From Pseudomonas sp. GM74 (GTDB lineage Bacteria; Pseudomonadota; Gammaproteobacteria; Pseudomonadales; Pseudomonadaceae): 64,000 nucleotides of DNA. The notes under the pieces are model-generated. The model saw nothing but the letters and a program-made list of their open reading frames with translations, did no database searches and was not told the origin of the DNA. Below, piece after piece: positions 26,461-35,256 of the stretch. Positions within the stretch are counted from its first letter, which is position 1; each line of letters begins with the position of its first letter. The translations under genes were made by a program, and so were the position numbers. Location: NCBI RefSeq assembly GCF_000282455.1, contig NZ_AKJG01000163.1, forward strand, positions 1 to 64,000, given 5' to 3'.

Positions 26461-27471
26461 ATGTCGGCGGTACGCATCGGCCCATACACATTACATAACA
26501 GCTTGATTCTCGCCCCCATGGCGGGTGTCACCGACCAGCCCTTTCGTCAGCTGTGCAAGCGCTTGGGCGCGGGACTGGTCGTCTCGGAAATGGTCACCAG
26601 CGACATGAGTTTGTGGAACACCCGCAAGTCGCGCATGCGCATGATCCACGAAGGTGATCCCGAGCCACGCTCGGTACAGATCGCCGGTGGGGACGCGCAG
26701 ATGCTGGCGGACGCCGCCCGTGCCAACGTTGAAATGGGTGCGCAGATCATTGATATCAACATGGGCTGTCCGGCAAAGAAAGTCTGCAACAAGGCTGCCG
26801 GTTCCGCACTATTGAAGGACGAACCCCTGGTAACCGAGATCCTGCAGGCCGTCGTGGCTGCGGTCGATGTGCCGGTTACCCTGAAGATCCGGACCGGTTG
26901 GGACCGGGACAACAAGAACGGTCTGACGGTGGCGAAGATCGCCGAGCAGGCAGGCATTACGGCGCTGGCGGTGCATGGCCGCACCCGTGCCGACCTGTAC
27001 ACAGGTGAAGCCGAGTACGACACCATTGCCGCGATCAAGCAGGCGGTGTCGATCCCGGTCTTCGCCAATGGCGATATCGATTCGCCGGAAAAAGCCCGGT
27101 ACGTGCTCGACGCGACCGGTGCCGATGGCCTGTTGATTGGCCGGGCTGCCCAGGGGCGGCCATGGATTTTTCGCGAGATCGACCATTTCCTGCGTACCGG
27201 CGAGAAACTTCCGGCGCTGGAACTGATCGAGGTGGAACGCATTCTGCTAGAGCATCTGGCTGCCCTGCACGCCTTCTATGGTGATGTCATGGGTGTGCGC
27301 ATTGCTCGAAAGCATGTGGGCTGGTATCTCGCAACCCTGCCGGGCGCCAGGGAGTTTCGCGCCCACTTCAATCGTTTGGATGGTACGGATACACAATGCG
27401 CCAACGTTCGGGCGTTTTTCGCCGAGCGTTACAAGAGCCTGACAGGGGACGGAGAGTGGGTGGCCGCATGA
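26461..27471 (+). CDS. dusB: tRNA-dihydrouridine synthase DusB
   Basis: A 336-residue FMN-dependent enzyme reducing uridine to dihydrouridine in tRNA. Seen: LILAPMAGVTDQPFRQLC at the TIM-barrel start, the catalytic-cysteine motif INMGCPAKKVCNKAAGSALL, VPVTLKIRTGWD, LAVHGRTRADLYTGEAEYD and the FMN phosphate-binding GADGLLIGRAAQGRPWIF. The gene directly precedes and overlaps fis (ATGA), the classic dusB-fis operon. Confidence 0.95.
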   Translation: MSAVRIGPYTLHNSLILAPMAGVTDQPFRQLCKRLGAGLVVSEMVTSDMSLWNTRKSRMRMIHEGDPEPRSVQIAGGDAQMLADAARANVEMGAQIIDINMGCPAKKVCNKAAGSALLKDEPLVTEILQAVVAAVDVPVTLKIRTGWDRDNKNGLTVAKIAEQAGITALAVHGRTRADLYTGEAEYDTIAAIKQAVSIPVFANGDIDSPEKARYVLDATGADGLLIGRAAQGRPWIFREIDHFLRTGEKLPALELIEVERILLEHLAALHAFYGDVMGVRIARKHVGWYLATLPGAREFRAHFNRLDGTDTQCANVRAFFAERYKSLTGDGEWVAA

Positions 27472-27788
27472 CGATGATGACCGAGACTTTAGTGAGTGGA
27501 ACAACACCCGTGAGCGACAACGTGAATTTGAAACAGCACCTCAATACGCCAAGCGAAGAAGGCCAGACCCTTCGCGGGAGTGTCGAGAAGGCGCTGCACA
27601 ATTATTTCGCCCACCTTGAGGGCGCTGCCGTCACGGATGTGTACAACCTGGTGCTCTCCGAAGTCGAGGCTCCCCTGCTCGAGTGCGTGATGAACTACGT
27701 CAAGGGCAACCAGACCAAGGCCAGCGAGATGCTCGGGCTTAACCGGGGCACGCTGCGCAAGAAACTCAAGCAGTACGATTTGTTGTAA
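27468..27788 (+). CDS. fis: Nucleoid protein Fis
   Basis: A 106-residue DNA-binding and bending protein. The C-terminal helix-turn-helix GNQTKASEMLGLNRGTLRKK is the nearly invariant Fis signature, and LRGSVEKALHNYFAHLEG is the dimer/activation region. The start at ATG 27468 overlaps the dusB stop by 4 bases; a start at the GTG a few codons later is also possible. Fis normally governs rRNA and growth-phase genes. It is followed by a hairpin terminator. Confidence 0.95.
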   Translation: MTMMTETLVSGTTPVSDNVNLKQHLNTPSEEGQTLRGSVEKALHNYFAHLEGAAVTDVYNLVLSEVEAPLLECVMNYVKGNQTKASEMLGLNRGTLRKKLKQYDLL

Positions 27789-27805
27789 GCATTCAATCAA
27801 ACCAG

Positions 27806-27838
27806 AAAGGCGCCCGCGTAAAACCGGTCGCCTTTTTT
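27806..27838 (+). terminator. Rho-independent terminator after fis
   Basis: AAAGGCG (27806-27812) pairs with CGCCTTTTTT (27829-27838), with further ACC/GGT pairing inside and a good T-run. Confidence 0.8.
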
Positions 27839-27870
27839 GCTGACTTCCTTTGCTTTTGATGGAAATTGAG

Positions 27871-29478
27871 ATGACCGACCAGACTACCCGCCTGCCGATC
27901 CGCCGCGCCTTGATCAGCGTTTCCGACAAGACCGGGATCCTCGAATTCGCCAGGGAGCTTGAAGCCCTGGGCGTCGAGATCCTCTCCACCGGCGGGACGT
28001 TCAAGCTGCTGCAGGACAACGGCGTTGCCGCAGTGGAAGTCGCGGATTACACAGGTTTTGCCGAAATGATGGACGGCCGGGTGAAGACCCTGCACCCGAA
28101 AATCCACGGCGGGATCCTCGGTCGTCGCGGTATCGACGACGCCATCATGAACGAGCACGGCATCAAGCCGATCGACCTGGTAGCAGTCAACCTGTACCCG
28201 TTCGAAGCCACCATCAACAAGCCAGGCTGCGACCTGCCGACCGCCATCGAGAACATCGACATCGGCGGCCCGACCATGGTTCGTTCGGCAGCGAAAAACC
28301 ATAAAGACGTAGCGATCGTGGTGAACGCCAGCGATTACGCCAACGTACTGGAAAACCTGAAAGTCGGTGGCCTGACCTACGCCCAGCGTTTCGACCTGAT
28401 GCTCAAGGCCTTCGAGCACACCGCCGCCTACGACGGCATGATCGCCAACTACATGGGCACCGTGAACCAGGCTGCCGATACCCTCAGCACAGAAGGTCGC
28501 AGCGAGTTCCCGCGCACTTTCAACAGCCAGTTCATCAAGGCCCAGGAAATGCGCTACGGCGAGAACCCGCACCAGAGCGCGGCGTTCTATGTTGAAGCCA
28601 AGCCTGCCGAAGTCGGCATCGCCACCGCGACCCAGCTGCAAGGCAAGGAACTGTCGTACAACAACGTGGCCGACACCGATGCCGCGCTGGAATGCGTGAA
28701 GAGCTTCGTCAAGCCGGCTTGCGTGATCGTCAAGCACGCCAACCCGTGCGGCGTGGCTGTCAGCCCTGATGCCGAAGGCGGCATCCGCAAGGCCTACGAC
28801 CTGGCCTACGCCACCGACACCGAATCCGCATTCGGCGGCATCATCGCCTTCAACCGCGAACTGGATGCCGAAACCGCCAAGGCCATCGTCGAGCGTCAGT
28901 TCGTCGAAGTGATCATTGCCCCAAGCGTCAGCGAAGAGGCCCGCGCCATCGTCGCTGCCAAAGCCAACGTGCGCCTGCTGGCCTGCGGCGAGTGGTCGGC
29001 TGACCGCGCTGCTGCCTGGGACTACAAGCGCGTCAACGGTGGCCTGCTGGTACAGAGCCGCGACATCGGCATGATCGGCGCCGACGACCTGAAAGTGGTC
29101 ACCAAGCGCGCACCGAGCGAGCAGGAAATCCATGACCTGATCTTCGCCTGGAAAGTTGCCAAGTACGTGAAGTCCAACGCCATCGTCTACGCCAAGAATC
29201 GCCAGACCATCGGTGTCGGCGCCGGCCAGATGAGCCGCGTGAACTCGGCGCGAATTGCTGCAATCAAGGCAGAACATGCCGGCTTGCAGGTTCAGGGTGC
29301 GGTCATGGCCTCCGACGCATTCTTCCCGTTCCGCGACGGCATCGACAACGCGGCCAAGGCCGGTATCACGGCGGTTATCCAGCCGGGCGGTTCGATGCGT
29401 GACAACGAAGTGATTGCGGCTGCCGACGAAGCCGGTATCGCCATGGTGTTCACCGGCATGCGCCACTTCCGTCACTGA
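27871..29478 (+). CDS. purH: Bifunctional AICAR formyltransferase / IMP cyclohydrolase
   Basis: A 535-residue enzyme catalysing the last two steps to IMP. The N-terminal MGS-like cyclohydrolase part has RALISVSDKTGILEFARELE, STGGTFKLL and MMDGRVKTLHPKIHGGIL. The C-terminal formyltransferase domain has RYGENPHQSAAFY, CVIVKHANPCG, the YATDTESAFGGIIAFN stretch and the tail SDAFFPFRDGID...MVFTGMRHFRH. It is full length. The start MTDQTTRLPIRRALIS at 27871 is preceded by GGAAATTGAG; two earlier in-frame ATGs (27850, 27859) are less likely. Confidence 0.96.
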   Translation: MTDQTTRLPIRRALISVSDKTGILEFARELEALGVEILSTGGTFKLLQDNGVAAVEVADYTGFAEMMDGRVKTLHPKIHGGILGRRGIDDAIMNEHGIKPIDLVAVNLYPFEATINKPGCDLPTAIENIDIGGPTMVRSAAKNHKDVAIVVNASDYANVLENLKVGGLTYAQRFDLMLKAFEHTAAYDGMIANYMGTVNQAADTLSTEGRSEFPRTFNSQFIKAQEMRYGENPHQSAAFYVEAKPAEVGIATATQLQGKELSYNNVADTDAALECVKSFVKPACVIVKHANPCGVAVSPDAEGGIRKAYDLAYATDTESAFGGIIAFNRELDAETAKAIVERQFVEVIIAPSVSEEARAIVAAKANVRLLACGEWSADRAAAWDYKRVNGGLLVQSRDIGMIGADDLKVVTKRAPSEQEIHDLIFAWKVAKYVKSNAIVYAKNRQTIGVGAGQMSRVNSARIAAIKAEHAGLQVQGAVMASDAFFPFRDGIDNAAKAGITAVIQPGGSMRDNEVIAAADEAGIAMVFTGMRHFRH

Positions 29479-29491
29479 TACACCGATCAAC

Positions 29492-29580
29492 TGTGGGAGC
29501 GGGCTTGCTCGCGAAGACGGCGGCACATTCAATATTGATGTGACTGAAACACCGCTTTCGCGAGCAAACCCGCTCCCACA
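29492..29580. repeat. REPIN
   Basis: TGTGGGAGCGGGCTTGCTCG at 29492 with the inverted copy ending CCCGCTCCCACA at 29580, between purH and purD. Confidence 0.88.
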
Positions 29581-29633
29581 TAAGAGCATCCCAGCGGTGC
29601 TATCAAGAATTAGCGTCATCCGAGGTTTTTGAA

Positions 29634-30929
29634 ATGAATGTTTTGATCATTGGCAGCGGTGGCCGTGAACACGCCCTGGCCTGGAAAGTGGCTCAGGATC
29701 CGCGCGTACAGAAGGTTTTCGTGGCTCCGGGCAACGCCGGTACGGCCATCGAAGCCAAGTGCGAGAACGTCGCCATCGACGTACTGGCGCTTGAGCAACT
29801 GGCAGACTTTGCCGAGAAAAACGTTTCCCTGACCATCGTTGGCCCAGAAGTGCCACTGGTTGCCGGTGTCGTTGACCTGTTCCGCTCCCGTGGCCTGGAC
29901 TGCTTCGGTCCGACCGCTGGCGCCGCCCAACTGGAAGGTTCGAAAGCCTTCACCAAGGACTTCCTGGCGCGCCACAAGATCCCGACTGCCGACTACCAGA
30001 ACTTCACCGAAATCGAGCCGGCCCTGGCTTACCTGCGTGAAAAAGGCGCTCCGATCGTGATCAAGGCCGACGGCCTGGCCGCCGGTAAAGGCGTGATCGT
30101 CGCCATGACCCTGGCCGAAGCCGAAGACGCCGTGCGCGACATGCTGGCGGGCAATGCCTTTGGCGATGCGGGTTCGCGCGTGGTCATCGAAGAGTTCCTG
30201 GACGGCGAAGAAGCCAGCTTCATCGTCATGGTCGACGGCAAGAACGTGCTGCCGATGGCCACCAGCCAGGATCACAAACGCGTCGGCGACGGCGACACCG
30301 GTCCGAACACCGGCGGCATGGGTGCTTACTCCCCGGCGCCAGTGGTCACCGCCGAAGTGCACAAGCGCGTGATGGACCTGGTGATCTGGCCGACCGTGCG
30401 CGGCATGGCCGAGGAAGGCAACGTCTACACTGGTTTCCTGTATGCCGGCCTGATGATCGACAAGGCTGGTAATCCAAAAGTCATCGAATTCAACTGCCGC
30501 TTCGGCGACCCTGAGACCCAACCGGTGATGCTGCGCCTGCAGTCGAGCCTGGTGCTGCTGGTCGAGGCCGCCCTGGCCCAGGCGCTGGACAAAGTAGAAG
30601 CACAATGGGATCCACGTCCGAGCGTCGGAATCGTCCTGGCCGCTGGCGGCTATCCTGGTGACTACGCCAAAGGCGTGGTCATCAAGGGGCTGGATGCAGC
30701 CGCCGCGCTGGAAGGCAAGGTTTTCCACGCCGGCACCGCGCTCAAGGATGGTCAAGTGGTGACGGCCGGTGGTCGGGTGTTGTGCGCCACCGCCATGGGT
30801 GCCAGCGTCGATGCTGCGCAGCAGCAGGCCTACAGGCTGGCGGCTACGATTGACTGGGAAGGCTGTTTCTATCGCAAGGACATTGGCTATCGCGCCATTG
30901 CCCGCGAGCGCGGCGAGAGTCAGGAATAA
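29634..30929 (+). CDS. purD: Phosphoribosylamine-glycine ligase PurD
   Basis: A 431-residue ATP-grasp enzyme joining glycine to 5-phosphoribosylamine (second step of purine synthesis). Landmarks are MNVLIIGSGGREHALAWK, APGNAGT, LTIVGPEVPLVAGVVD, KAFTKDFLARHKIPTADY, IVIKADGLAAGKGV, TGGMGAYSPAPVV and VIEFNCRFGDPETQPVM. It is complete in length. A REPIN separates it from purH, so it may have its own promoter although the two genes are adjacent and parallel. Confidence 0.96.
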   Translation: MNVLIIGSGGREHALAWKVAQDPRVQKVFVAPGNAGTAIEAKCENVAIDVLALEQLADFAEKNVSLTIVGPEVPLVAGVVDLFRSRGLDCFGPTAGAAQLEGSKAFTKDFLARHKIPTADYQNFTEIEPALAYLREKGAPIVIKADGLAAGKGVIVAMTLAEAEDAVRDMLAGNAFGDAGSRVVIEEFLDGEEASFIVMVDGKNVLPMATSQDHKRVGDGDTGPNTGGMGAYSPAPVVTAEVHKRVMDLVIWPTVRGMAEEGNVYTGFLYAGLMIDKAGNPKVIEFNCRFGDPETQPVMLRLQSSLVLLVEAALAQALDKVEAQWDPRPSVGIVLAAGGYPGDYAKGVVIKGLDAAAALEGKVFHAGTALKDGQVVTAGGRVLCATAMGASVDAAQQQAYRLAATIDWEGCFYRKDIGYRAIARERGESQE

Positions 30930-31029
30930 GGTAAACACCGCGCCAGGCAATGAACACCGTTTATTGCCTGGCTATTCCGGCGCCGCGCATCGTTATATTC
31001 TGGCATCAACCTAACGAAGGGATTTCGCC

Positions 31030-33807
31030 GTGCGCTGGCTCAGGATTGCCATAAGCTTGACCGTCACTTTGCTGACCTTGCTCTGCATGCTACCGGCCCA
31101 GGCCGCGCAAGGCAGTGGCTGGGCGGTATTGCTCGACGAACAGGGCGACCTGCAGCTGAGCGACATCCGTTCCGCACGCTACACCAACCAATTCAGCCCT
31201 ATCGAACTCGACCGCATTACCGCGGCCGAACCCGATGGCGCGCTATGGTTGCGATTCAGGCTTGCACCGGGCAAACACGAACAATTGCTGCGCGTGTTTG
31301 CGCCTGACCTGCGCCAGTTCAACATGTACGTACTGGACGGCGACAAGCTGATCGATCAATCCAGCACGGGCAACGAACGCCCCCAATCCGAGCGACCATT
31401 GCCCAGCAGCGACTTCATGCTGGCCCTGCCGCAAAGCGACAGCCCTCTCGACGTATACCTGCGACTGGCCTCCGACCACCAGTTACGGCCCTATATCACC
31501 CTGCAATCGGCGATTCTCTCGGCCGCCAACCAGAACCAGACGCTGATCTATGGCCTGCTGTTCGGCTGCATCGCCATGCTGATCCTGCACAACCTCATCC
31601 GCTACGCCTACACCCGCTCGCGCAGCGCCCTCTGGCTGGCGACGTGTGAAGGGTTGTTGATGCTCAGCCTGCTGTTGTTGCTGAACCTCGCCGGACCCTG
31701 GCTGCCGGACTGGCATGCACTGCAAACGCCAGGGGCTTACCTGGCATTGATAATGACTGCGCCCTGCGGCCTGATGCTTGCCTATCGCTTCTTCGCCCCA
31801 CTCGGGCCACATCCGCTGAACCGGTTGCTGCTTGGCGAGATCCTGCTCATCACCGCCTGCGGCCTGATGCTGCTGTTCGTCAATACCTTGCCGCTGAACT
31901 TCATTACCTACGGCCTGGTCGCCCTGGCGGGCCTGACGATGCTGTTCATCAGCGCCTATCACTGGCAAAAAGGTTATCGCCCGGCCCGCCTCTTCGTGGC
32001 GGCGATGGTGGTATTCAACCTCGGGACCCTGGTCATCCTGCCCGCCCTGCTGGGGCTGACCCTGGTCGAACCCCATGGCCTGATCACTACCTTGCTGGTC
32101 TTCATCTGCATCAGCGGCCTGCTGATGAGCATTGCGCTGAGCGAGCGCCAGCGCCGCATCACCGAAGACCGCTTCAGCATCAGTCGTGACCTGGCGGCCA
32201 GCAACGCCGAGATCAACGCCAAGGCCGAGTTCCTGGCGAAGATCAGCCATGAGATTCGCACCCCTATGAACGGTGTCCTCGGCATGACCGAACTGCTGCT
32301 GGGCACCCCGCTTTCGGTCAAGCAACGCGACTACGTGCAGACGATCCACAGCGCCGGCAACGAACTGCTGACGCTGATCAACGAAATTCTCGACATTTCC
32401 AAACTCGAGTCCGGACAGATCGAACTGGACGATGTGCAGTTCGACCTCAACGCGCTGATCGAAGACTGCCTGAACATCTTCCGCGCCAAGGCCGAGCAGC
32501 AAAACGTCGAGTTGATCAGCTTCATCCAGCCGCAAGTGCCACGGGTGATCAGCGGTGACCCGACACGCCTGCGCCAGACGCTGTTGAGCCTGCTTGAAAA
32601 CGCCCTGAAAAAAACCGACGAAGGCGAAATCCTGATCGTCGTGGCGCTCGACGAGCGCAACACCAAACCACGCCTGCGTATCGCCGTGCAGGACAGCGGC
32701 GAGCCCATGGACGCCGAAGAACGCGACGCCCTGATGCACGCCGAACTGCACAGCCGGCATTTTCTTTCCGCCACCCAGTTGGGCGGCAACCTGGGGCTGG
32801 TGATTGCCCGCCAGCTGATCCGCTTGATGCAGGGGGAATTCGGGATCAAGAGCGGCAGCAACCAGGGCAGCACCCTGTGGCTGACCCTGCCGCTGGACCC
32901 GGATCGCCTCGAACATCCGACCTCCGACCTCGACGGCCCGCTGCAAGGTGCGCGGGTATTGGTGGTGGACGACAATGAGACCTGTCGCAAGGTCCTGGTG
33001 CAGCAATGCAGCGCCTGGGGCCTGAACGTCAGCGCCGCACCTTCCGGCAAGGAAGCGCTGGCCCTGCTGCGCACCAAGGCGCATTTGCGCGATTACTTCG
33101 ATGTGGTCCTGCTGGACCAGAACATGCCCGGCATGACCGGCATGCAACTGGCGGCCAAGATCAAGGAAGACCCGAGCCTGAACCATGACATCCTGCTGAT
33201 CATGCTCACAGGCATCAGCAATGCACCGAGCAAGATCATCGCGCGCAACTCCGGGATCAAGCGCATCCTCGCCAAGCCGGTTGCCGGCTACACCCTCAAG
33301 ACCACCCTGGCGGACGAACTGACCCAGCGCAACAAAGGGCTCGTCGCGACCCAACCCGTGCCAATCGGCCCGACGCTGCCGGTCAAGGTCCCTTGCGACT
33401 TCCGCATTCTGGTGGCTGAAGACAACAGCATCTCGACCAAGGTGATCCGCGGCATGCTGAGCAAGCTCAATCTGCAACCGGATACCGCCTGCAATGGCGA
33501 AGAAGCCCTGCAGGCGATGAAAGCCCAGCGTTACGATCTGGTGCTGATGGACTGCGAAATGCCGATCCTCGACGGCTTCTCGGCCACCCAGCAATTGCGC
33601 GCCTGGGAGGTCGGCAACCAGCGGGTTCGCACCCCTGTGGTGGCGTTGACCGCCCATATCCTTGCCGAACACAAGGAGCGTGCGCGCCAGGCCGGCATGG
33701 ACGGACACATGGCCAAGCCGGTGGAACTGTCGCAGCTGCGCGAACTGATCGAGCACTGGGTCGCCCAGCGTGACCTGCACAATCGCACGACAACCCAAAC
33801 GTCCTGA
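31030..33807 (+). CDS. retS: Hybrid sensor kinase RetS
   Basis: A 925-residue hybrid sensor, GTG start. It has a signal sequence, a periplasmic 7TMR-DISMED2 domain (to about 170), seven membrane helices (about 175-375), a HisKA with FLAKISHEIRTPMNGVLG (His407), a divergent HATPase and two receiver domains with Asp696 (LLDQNMPG) and Asp841 (LMDCEMPI). These correspond with a constant offset of 17 to His424, Asp713 and Asp858 of P. aeruginosa RetS. The ATP lid is atypical, as known for RetS. It inhibits GacS directly, switching between motile/virulent and biofilm programmes through RsmY/Z. It follows purD as in P. aeruginosa. Confidence 0.94.
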   Translation: MRWLRIAISLTVTLLTLLCMLPAQAAQGSGWAVLLDEQGDLQLSDIRSARYTNQFSPIELDRITAAEPDGALWLRFRLAPGKHEQLLRVFAPDLRQFNMYVLDGDKLIDQSSTGNERPQSERPLPSSDFMLALPQSDSPLDVYLRLASDHQLRPYITLQSAILSAANQNQTLIYGLLFGCIAMLILHNLIRYAYTRSRSALWLATCEGLLMLSLLLLLNLAGPWLPDWHALQTPGAYLALIMTAPCGLMLAYRFFAPLGPHPLNRLLLGEILLITACGLMLLFVNTLPLNFITYGLVALAGLTMLFISAYHWQKGYRPARLFVAAMVVFNLGTLVILPALLGLTLVEPHGLITTLLVFICISGLLMSIALSERQRRITEDRFSISRDLAASNAEINAKAEFLAKISHEIRTPMNGVLGMTELLLGTPLSVKQRDYVQTIHSAGNELLTLINEILDISKLESGQIELDDVQFDLNALIEDCLNIFRAKAEQQNVELISFIQPQVPRVISGDPTRLRQTLLSLLENALKKTDEGEILIVVALDERNTKPRLRIAVQDSGEPMDAEERDALMHAELHSRHFLSATQLGGNLGLVIARQLIRLMQGEFGIKSGSNQGSTLWLTLPLDPDRLEHPTSDLDGPLQGARVLVVDDNETCRKVLVQQCSAWGLNVSAAPSGKEALALLRTKAHLRDYFDVVLLDQNMPGMTGMQLAAKIKEDPSLNHDILLIMLTGISNAPSKIIARNSGIKRILAKPVAGYTLKTTLADELTQRNKGLVATQPVPIGPTLPVKVPCDFRILVAEDNSISTKVIRGMLSKLNLQPDTACNGEEALQAMKAQRYDLVLMDCEMPILDGFSATQQLRAWEVGNQRVRTPVVALTAHILAEHKERARQAGMDGHMAKPVELSQLRELIEHWVAQRDLHNRTTTQTS

Positions 33808-33872
33808 GCCGACAGACTTCGCAACCCCTGATAGACTCCCTCCCGACTTCCCTTGCCAGTGAGCCCGGCACC

Positions 33873-34469
33873 ATGCTCCATGTGTTGTTCAGCGTTTATC
33901 TGAAGATGCTGGTGCTCTACAGCCCATTCTTCGTGTTGTCCTGCTTCATCAGCCTGACCCGTGGTTATTCACGCAAGGAACAGCGTCGGCTGGCCTGGAA
34001 AGTAGCGGTCGCCACCCTGGTCTCCAGTGTGCTGCTGTATCTGTTCGGCCGAGTGATTTTCAGTGTTTTCGGCATTACCGTGGATGCCTTTCGTATCGGT
34101 GCCGGCAGTGTGCTGTTCATCTCGGCGCTGGGCATGGCACAAGGAAAATCGGCGGTACAGACCGACAACGTGCAGCAGGATGTGACCATCGTCCCGCTGA
34201 CCATTCCGCTGACCGTCGGCCCCGGCACCATCGGTGCGTTGCTGGTGATGGGCGTGAGCCAGCCGCACTGGGACGACAAGCTCACGGCCATTGTCAGCAT
34301 TGCCCTGGCCAGTTTTACCGTGGGCGTGGTGCTGTTTTTGTCCGGTCGTATCGAGCGCATTCTCGGTGATCAGGGATTACAGATCGTCAGCCGGTTGATG
34401 GGGTTGTTTGTGTGCGCACTGGCGGCACAGATCATCTTTACCGGGGTGAAGGGATACCTTGTGCCTTGA
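33873..34469 (+). CDS. MarC family membrane protein
   Basis: A 198-residue protein with six predicted membrane helices and the duplicated MarC/YhcE layout: FVLSCFISLTRGYSRKEQRRLAWKVAV, AFRIGAGSVLFISALGM and VPLTIPLTVGPGTIGALLV with the conserved PLTxGPG motif. MarC-family proteins are often annotated as neutral amino-acid transporters on thin evidence and their role is not established. It has its own start 65 bases after retS and ends at a strong terminator. Confidence 0.88.
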   Translation: MLHVLFSVYLKMLVLYSPFFVLSCFISLTRGYSRKEQRRLAWKVAVATLVSSVLLYLFGRVIFSVFGITVDAFRIGAGSVLFISALGMAQGKSAVQTDNVQQDVTIVPLTIPLTVGPGTIGALLVMGVSQPHWDDKLTAIVSIALASFTVGVVLFLSGRIERILGDQGLQIVSRLMGLFVCALAAQIIFTGVKGYLVP

Positions 34470-34473
34470 CCGA

Positions 34474-34514
34474 AAAAAGGCCTTGTTGCTCACAACAAGG
34501 CCTTTTCTTTTTCG
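34474..34514. terminator. Strong bidirectional terminator
   Basis: AAAAAAGGCCTTGTTG (34474-34489) pairs with CAACAAGGCCTTTTCTTTTT (34493-34512). Runs of A and T on both sides suit termination of the marC-like gene and of the convergent minus-strand gene ending at 34528. Confidence 0.92.
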
Positions 34515-34527
34515 TTTTGCGAACGGC

Positions 34528-35178
34528 TCAAAGCGTTAGCTTGCGCACGAGAAGCTTGTCCGAATACTTATCTATCTTTTCGTGTACTCGCGCTCGATAG
34601 TTTTCAAACACCTCGGGATCAAAAGCAAACACCCCGCCATCGGGGATGATGACCACTTCTTTGTCAAACTCGCTCCAGAAAAAGAAGTCCTGCTCGATAA
34701 CAGTGGTGTCGTAGCGCATCCCGTAAAGGCAGACCACCGTTTCACCCGAATCGAGGCGTTCGCAAGGTGCGCACTTGAGAATACCCAAACCACCCTGCAT
34801 GACATTGCCACGGAAAAACTCCCAGGCGAATTCGTCGAGCTGCAATGCTCTGTAGGTTTCCTTGACGAGTTGTCCCAAGCGTTCCGAACCCAAATGACCA
34901 ATCACGGTATGGTTGATGTTCAGCAGCTGGCGAACATTCGACACCCTGAAAGGTTCGGACGGAACAATGGTTTTCAAGGTAAAGCCGGCTTTGAGCAAAC
35001 GGCCTTGGTAATAATCGAACCAGACCTTCTTCGATACTTGCCCAGGGTACTTATCATTTGTCGCCAGTTCTGCGTACAGCAAGCAGTCCTGTATGTCTTG
35101 CTGATCCTGCAAGCGCACCTTGCCTGCAAAGGACAGCAGACAGCCCCCCACTACAATCGCATCAGCAAGATCCGGCAT
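34528..35178 (-). CDS. Uncharacterised protein, member A of a three-paralogue family
   Basis: A 216-residue soluble protein without signal peptide or membrane helix, and no family I recognise. It is clearly related to the gene at 40907-41554. Around residues 23-66 both share LQDxxDxxxC...W...Y...L...G with no gap over 44 positions (RLQDQQDIQDCLLYAELATN here). Near the C-terminus both share a DF(F/L)F(W/F) strand, then a hydrophobic strand and a charged helix ending KLLVRKL. It is also more distantly related to the gene at 35248-36057, directly upstream and probably in one transcript. Base composition is more AT-rich than the neighbouring cob genes, suggesting later acquisition. Start ATG 35178 has GGGGG as ribosome site. 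Confidence 0.7.
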   Translation of the reverse strand: MPDLADAIVVGGCLLSFAGKVRLQDQQDIQDCLLYAELATNDKYPGQVSKKVWFDYYQGRLLKAGFTLKTIVPSEPFRVSNVRQLLNINHTVIGHLGSERLGQLVKETYRALQLDEFAWEFFRGNVMQGGLGILKCAPCERLDSGETVVCLYGMRYDTTVIEQDFFFWSEFDKEVVIIPDGGVFAFDPEVFENYRARVHEKIDKYSDKLLVRKLTL

Positions 35179-35224
35179 ATTGCAACCCCCACCAACCAGA
35201 ACCTGGACAATCAGCAGTTTGCAT
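35162..35224 (-). CDS. Possible 20-codon ORF between members B and A
   Basis: An ATG at 35224 with an ideal AAGGGAG ribosome site 7 bases upstream opens MQTADCPGSGWWGLQYAGSC and stops at 35162. It overlaps the start of member A in another frame. It could couple translation of the two larger genes. It may equally be chance. Confidence 0.2.
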   Translation of the reverse strand: MQTADCPGSGWWGLQYAGSC

Positions 35225-35238
35225 TGACCAACTCCCTT

Positions 35239-35256
35239 ACGAGCTTATTAGCTCGT
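35239..35256 (-). promoter_or_regulatory. Intercistronic hairpin at the member B stop codon
   Basis: ACGAGCT-TATT-AGCTCGT is a perfect 7-bp stem with 4-base loop containing the stop codon of the upstream gene, directly before the AAGGGAG site at 35232-35238. There is no T-run, so it is more likely an mRNA-stability or coupling element than a terminator. Confidence 0.45.

Noticed and set aside
27793..29619. Long minus-strand open frame opposite purH (similar cases opposite retS at 31483-33798 and purD)
   Set aside because: Typical antisense shadows in high-GC Pseudomonas genes, rich in Val/Gly/His/Gln without any family match.
31030..33807. RetS divergent ATP-binding domain as a sign of decay
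   Set aside because: His407, Asp696 and Asp841 are all kept at the expected offsets, and an atypical kinase domain is known for RetS.
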